64,000 nucleotides of DNA from Flavobacterium frigoris. Lineage in GTDB: Bacteria; Bacteroidota; Bacteroidia; Flavobacteriales; Flavobacteriaceae. Positions 62,701-64,000 of the stretch are shown here, one piece after another. Where the stretch lies: assembly GCF_900111075.1 (NCBI RefSeq), contig NZ_FOFZ01000001.1:124001-188000 (forward strand). Reading direction: 5' to 3'. How positions within the stretch are numbered: position 1 is the stretch's first letter; every line of letters starts with the position of its first letter. The position numbers and the translations under genes were made by a program. Below the pieces are notes generated by a model. The model was not told the origin of the DNA and ran no database searches. It worked only from the letters and a program-made list of their open reading frames with translations.

Positions 62701-64000
62701 ACGTATCGCTAGGTCCAAAATAAACTACAATACCTGATTTTATAAACTCATAGTTTGCATACGTACTAGATCCACCTGTAACTCCTGTCACCGTAATAGT
62801 GGCAAAGTTTGTAGCGTTTCCTGTGGTACAACCATATTGCGTCACTGTAGGAGCTGGGACAGTAATAACTGCTGGTTCCTCTATCACAATAGATTTAGAA
62901 TCCTGACAACCTCTTCCAGAAGTTACTGTTATTGTATAACTTCCTGCTGGCAATCCAGCGAATTGATCAGAAGGTTGTGCTGGGCGATTAAAAGCCGCTC
63001 CAACTAACGGAACTCCTGCTAAACTATAGCTGTAAACTGGGTTGTTATTGATTCCTGGTGCTGGTGTAGCAGCCGGTGTAGCCATGGTAGCCGTAATAGT
63101 ACCATCACTACCTCCATTACAAGTTACTGCTGTTCTTGAAACAGCAAAACCTGTGATTGGCGTAGCGGCAACTAAATTTACCGTTACAAACTTAGTACAC
63201 GTAGTGCTAGTTGGATCATTATCTCGAACTCCAAAAGTATGTGTCCCAGAAGAAACCGTATTAAATACATTTCCTGAAACAAAACCTAAACCATCAATAT
63301 TATAAACATAGTTGGCAGGATTATTTGACCCCCCTGATGCAACAAGAGTAACAGTACCATCGCCATCTACACAGCTTGGTAAAGCCGTAATCTCAGCTTG
63401 CAAGGTTAAAGCAGGTAAAATAGTTACCAAAGCCAGTACCGTTGTTGGACAACCAAATTTATCTTTCACCGTTACATCATAAGTGCCTGGAGCATTTACA
63501 GTAAATATTGCGCTAGGTTGGAAACCGCTACCAATACTGTATTCATAAGGTGCCATTCCTGTAGCAACATTAATCGTAAAATCATACGTTCCAGTTACGC
63601 TTGGACATTGCGATGGAATCACAGCGGTGATACCTCCAGGTAATGGATCTGTTACAATCGTTACTAATACTGGTGCAGAAGTACAACCATTAGCATCCTT
63701 GGCATAAAAATCCCAAATAAGACTTGTAGCTGGATCAAGTACAGCTGAATCACTAGTAGTAAAAATGGCTCCTACTAATCCTGCCCCTGACACTACATAC
63801 GTATAAGTATAATCAGGTGTACCGCCTGCGCCTGCAACTTGTACAAGTGCTCCAGTTTTACAATTGGCATTGACATTAGAAACTTCAGTAACCGTTACCG
63901 CAGTTGGCTGTGCAACCGTTATTGTTGCTGTTGAAGTACATAATGTAGTATTATCTGTTACATCTATTTTATAAACCCCAAAAGCCAATCCTGTTAAAGG
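59741..64000 (-). CDS. SprB-like repeat adhesin with T9SS type B sorting domain (N-terminus outside the window)
   Basis: The minus-strand frame runs open past the window end, so only the last 1,400 or so residues are seen. Most of the sequence is a series of Ig-like SprB-type repeats of about 80-90 residues, each with Cys, G-rich turns and GxYxVxVxDxxGC endings such as LTAGGYTINVKDSKGC. The last about 85 residues form a T9SS type B (gliding-motility-associated, CHU_C) C-terminal domain: NVFTPNGDGSNETW, YDRYGRKL, then WDGKYNGNELPSGDYWYVL. It should be exported through T9SS and attached to the cell surface as an adhesin. Confidence 0.92.
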   Translation of the reverse strand, partial: PLTGLAFGVYKIDVTDNTTLCTSTATITVAQPTAVTVTEVSNVNANCKTGALVQVAGAGGTPDYTYTYVVSGAGLVGAIFTTSDSAVLDPATSLIWDFYAKDANGCTSAPVLVTIVTDPLPGGITAVIPSQCPSVTGTYDFTINVATGMAPYEYSIGSGFQPSAIFTVNAPGTYDVTVKDKFGCPTTVLALVTILPALTLQAEITALPSCVDGDGTVTLVASGGSNNPANYVYNIDGLGFVSGNVFNTVSSGTHTFGVRDNDPTSTTCTKFVTVNLVAATPITGFAVSRTAVTCNGGSDGTITATMATPAATPAPGINNNPVYSYSLAGVPLVGAAFNRPAQPSDQFAGLPAGSYTITVTSGRGCQDSKSIVIEEPAVITVPAPTVTQYGCTTGNATNFATITVTGVTGGSSTYANYEFIKSGIVVYFGPSDTYTESDLLGGTYTVNVYDDKGCVGTTSAVINAFVGIDKATVAVTRAITCTNDEEISVTVTVTGSPAPVLDYKVEDVVGAVVGTVYSRSNNNGVFSGVDALPIGNYFITVTNPATGCSTQTTHYVNNPNTFELKASNVVDLKCFADTDGSATITFTDRVISATDLDQAGIFDYTVKDAMGATIDAGTSTGVTANITGLKSGVYTVDAILVDSPYCTVSTSFTINGPTEVLDITETHTQITCISGNNDGSISVTATGGWPGGYEYQLIKDGTPVGPYSDVTEYTGLTAGGYTINVKDSKGCVDPVNVPLANPTLITFTTTTGPLLVSCYGDTSEIITVGTPTGGSGDYLYTLITTLADGTVTSNGPQAANTFPNLGAGSYQVKVSDSWTCSTVSAPIKIDEPTVVKASLVVATTQTCLTQSTLTLTATGGTAPYTYSVDAAFTSPSAPFNPSVLISVPVGTYRYYVKDANDCVSYVSNDIKIDPLPTLVINLDVRNAVVNCTDGLTGVIVATAQGGLGNYVYTLFKSGVDITTTATQTTPGNFTKLAAGFYEVEVTSGVDCGPVRSTMIEIKEPATALTAVPTTVNVSCAGEGNGKIIVTAAGGTGIIKYAISPNLNQFFDVNIFENLKPDLYDLIAQDENGCYVYMTGVEIFEPNSLSVVTVPGSVADEICFGDKDGAFDIDISEGTAPYSVSLDDVNGTYTTGTSTQTIFSFSGLVGGEHTVYIKDANDCTIEWLVTMAPSVKLAPVATVEYGCFNNAASNTVTVTVDASITDPADVDYALVLDGIAPSPLVYKMSPVFSDVPPGNHFIRARHSNGCEKDSNYFQIDVVQPLAVSIADGGLNEIVATATGGSGGYQYTFNGESTGGSNTYIYYRSGDYTVTVTDVYGCVASATRPFEFIDIKIPNVFTPNGDGSNETWTPTNTENYKDLSFYVYDRYGRKLGTFRQGQSWDGKYNGNELPSGDYWYVLKLKNEKDAREFVGHFTLYR

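Noticed and set aside
59741-64000. Tandem or CRISPR-like repeats in the SprB-like gene
   Set aside because: The repeats are coding, long (about 80-90 codons) and divergent, with no spacer pattern; they are protein repeats.
1-64000. tRNA, rRNA, prophage or intact insertion sequence
   Set aside because: No tRNA-like T-loop words with matching stems, no rRNA-like conserved stretches and no transposase or integrase genes were noticed on either strand.

Overview
The window looks like a chromosomal segment of a Flavobacterium-like member of the Bacteroidota. The evidence is AT-rich DNA, promoter -7 elements of the TAnnTTTG type, type IX secretion (T9SS) sorting domains, a PorP/SprF protein next to a SprB-like adhesin, LruC and DUF4837 proteins, and very few Shine-Dalgarno sequences. 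No rRNA, tRNA, CRISPR array or intact insertion sequence was seen.

Layout. 1-1900: the 3' end of a class A penicillin-binding protein and both subunits of a 3-oxoacid CoA-transferase. 1901-3533: gene-poor DNA holding two terminators and an orphan copy of a T9SS C-terminal tail. 3534-7019: a secreted M4 metalloprotease with two FN3 and two GEVED modules and a T9SS tail. 7177-12503 (minus): two receiver proteins, a fused oligopeptide-type ABC ATPase, a PolB-like exonuclease, an MGMT and a c-type cytochrome lipoprotein. 12569-23673: a heme supercluster, with hemA-C-D-E-(orf)-(GNAT)-F-B on the minus strand and a divergent AraC regulator followed by hemH-MATE-hemJ on the plus strand. Together these cover every step from glutamyl-tRNA to protoheme except hemL. 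23742-26006: an orphan sensor kinase and an enoyl-CoA hydratase.

28039-47475 is an exopolysaccharide (EPS) locus of the Wzx/Wzy type. It encodes UDP-glucuronate and UDP-xylose synthesis, a receiver-fused initiating sugar-phosphate transferase, a half-length TolC-like protein, a Wzc-like copolymerase with a divergent kinase domain, a flippase, a polymerase, four glycosyltransferases, a phosphoribosyltransferase-HAD fusion, a YVTN propeller and an LruC lipoprotein. Just upstream sit an Hpt gene and a decayed LytTR-type response regulator. The locus is bracketed by two homologous segments in direct orientation. The right one (about 47.62-48.27 kb) carries an intact 133-residue gene with its promoter. 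The left one (about 26.04-26.50 kb) is a decayed copy of the same hairpin, promoter and gene. This is the clearest unexplained structure in the window and suggests that the EPS locus arrived, or was duplicated, as an island.

48498-58509: housekeeping genes (HD hydrolase, acyl-ACP desaturase, PlsC, RnpA, C-terminal processing protease, ElaA-type GNAT, DUF4837 lipoprotein, LysM lytic transglycosylase, Pgk). A second orphan 3'-end copy, of the last LysM repeat, lies downstream of the transglycosylase. 58734-64000: a SprF/PorP-like protein and the C-terminal 1,400 or so residues of a SprB-like repeat adhesin that runs out of the window.
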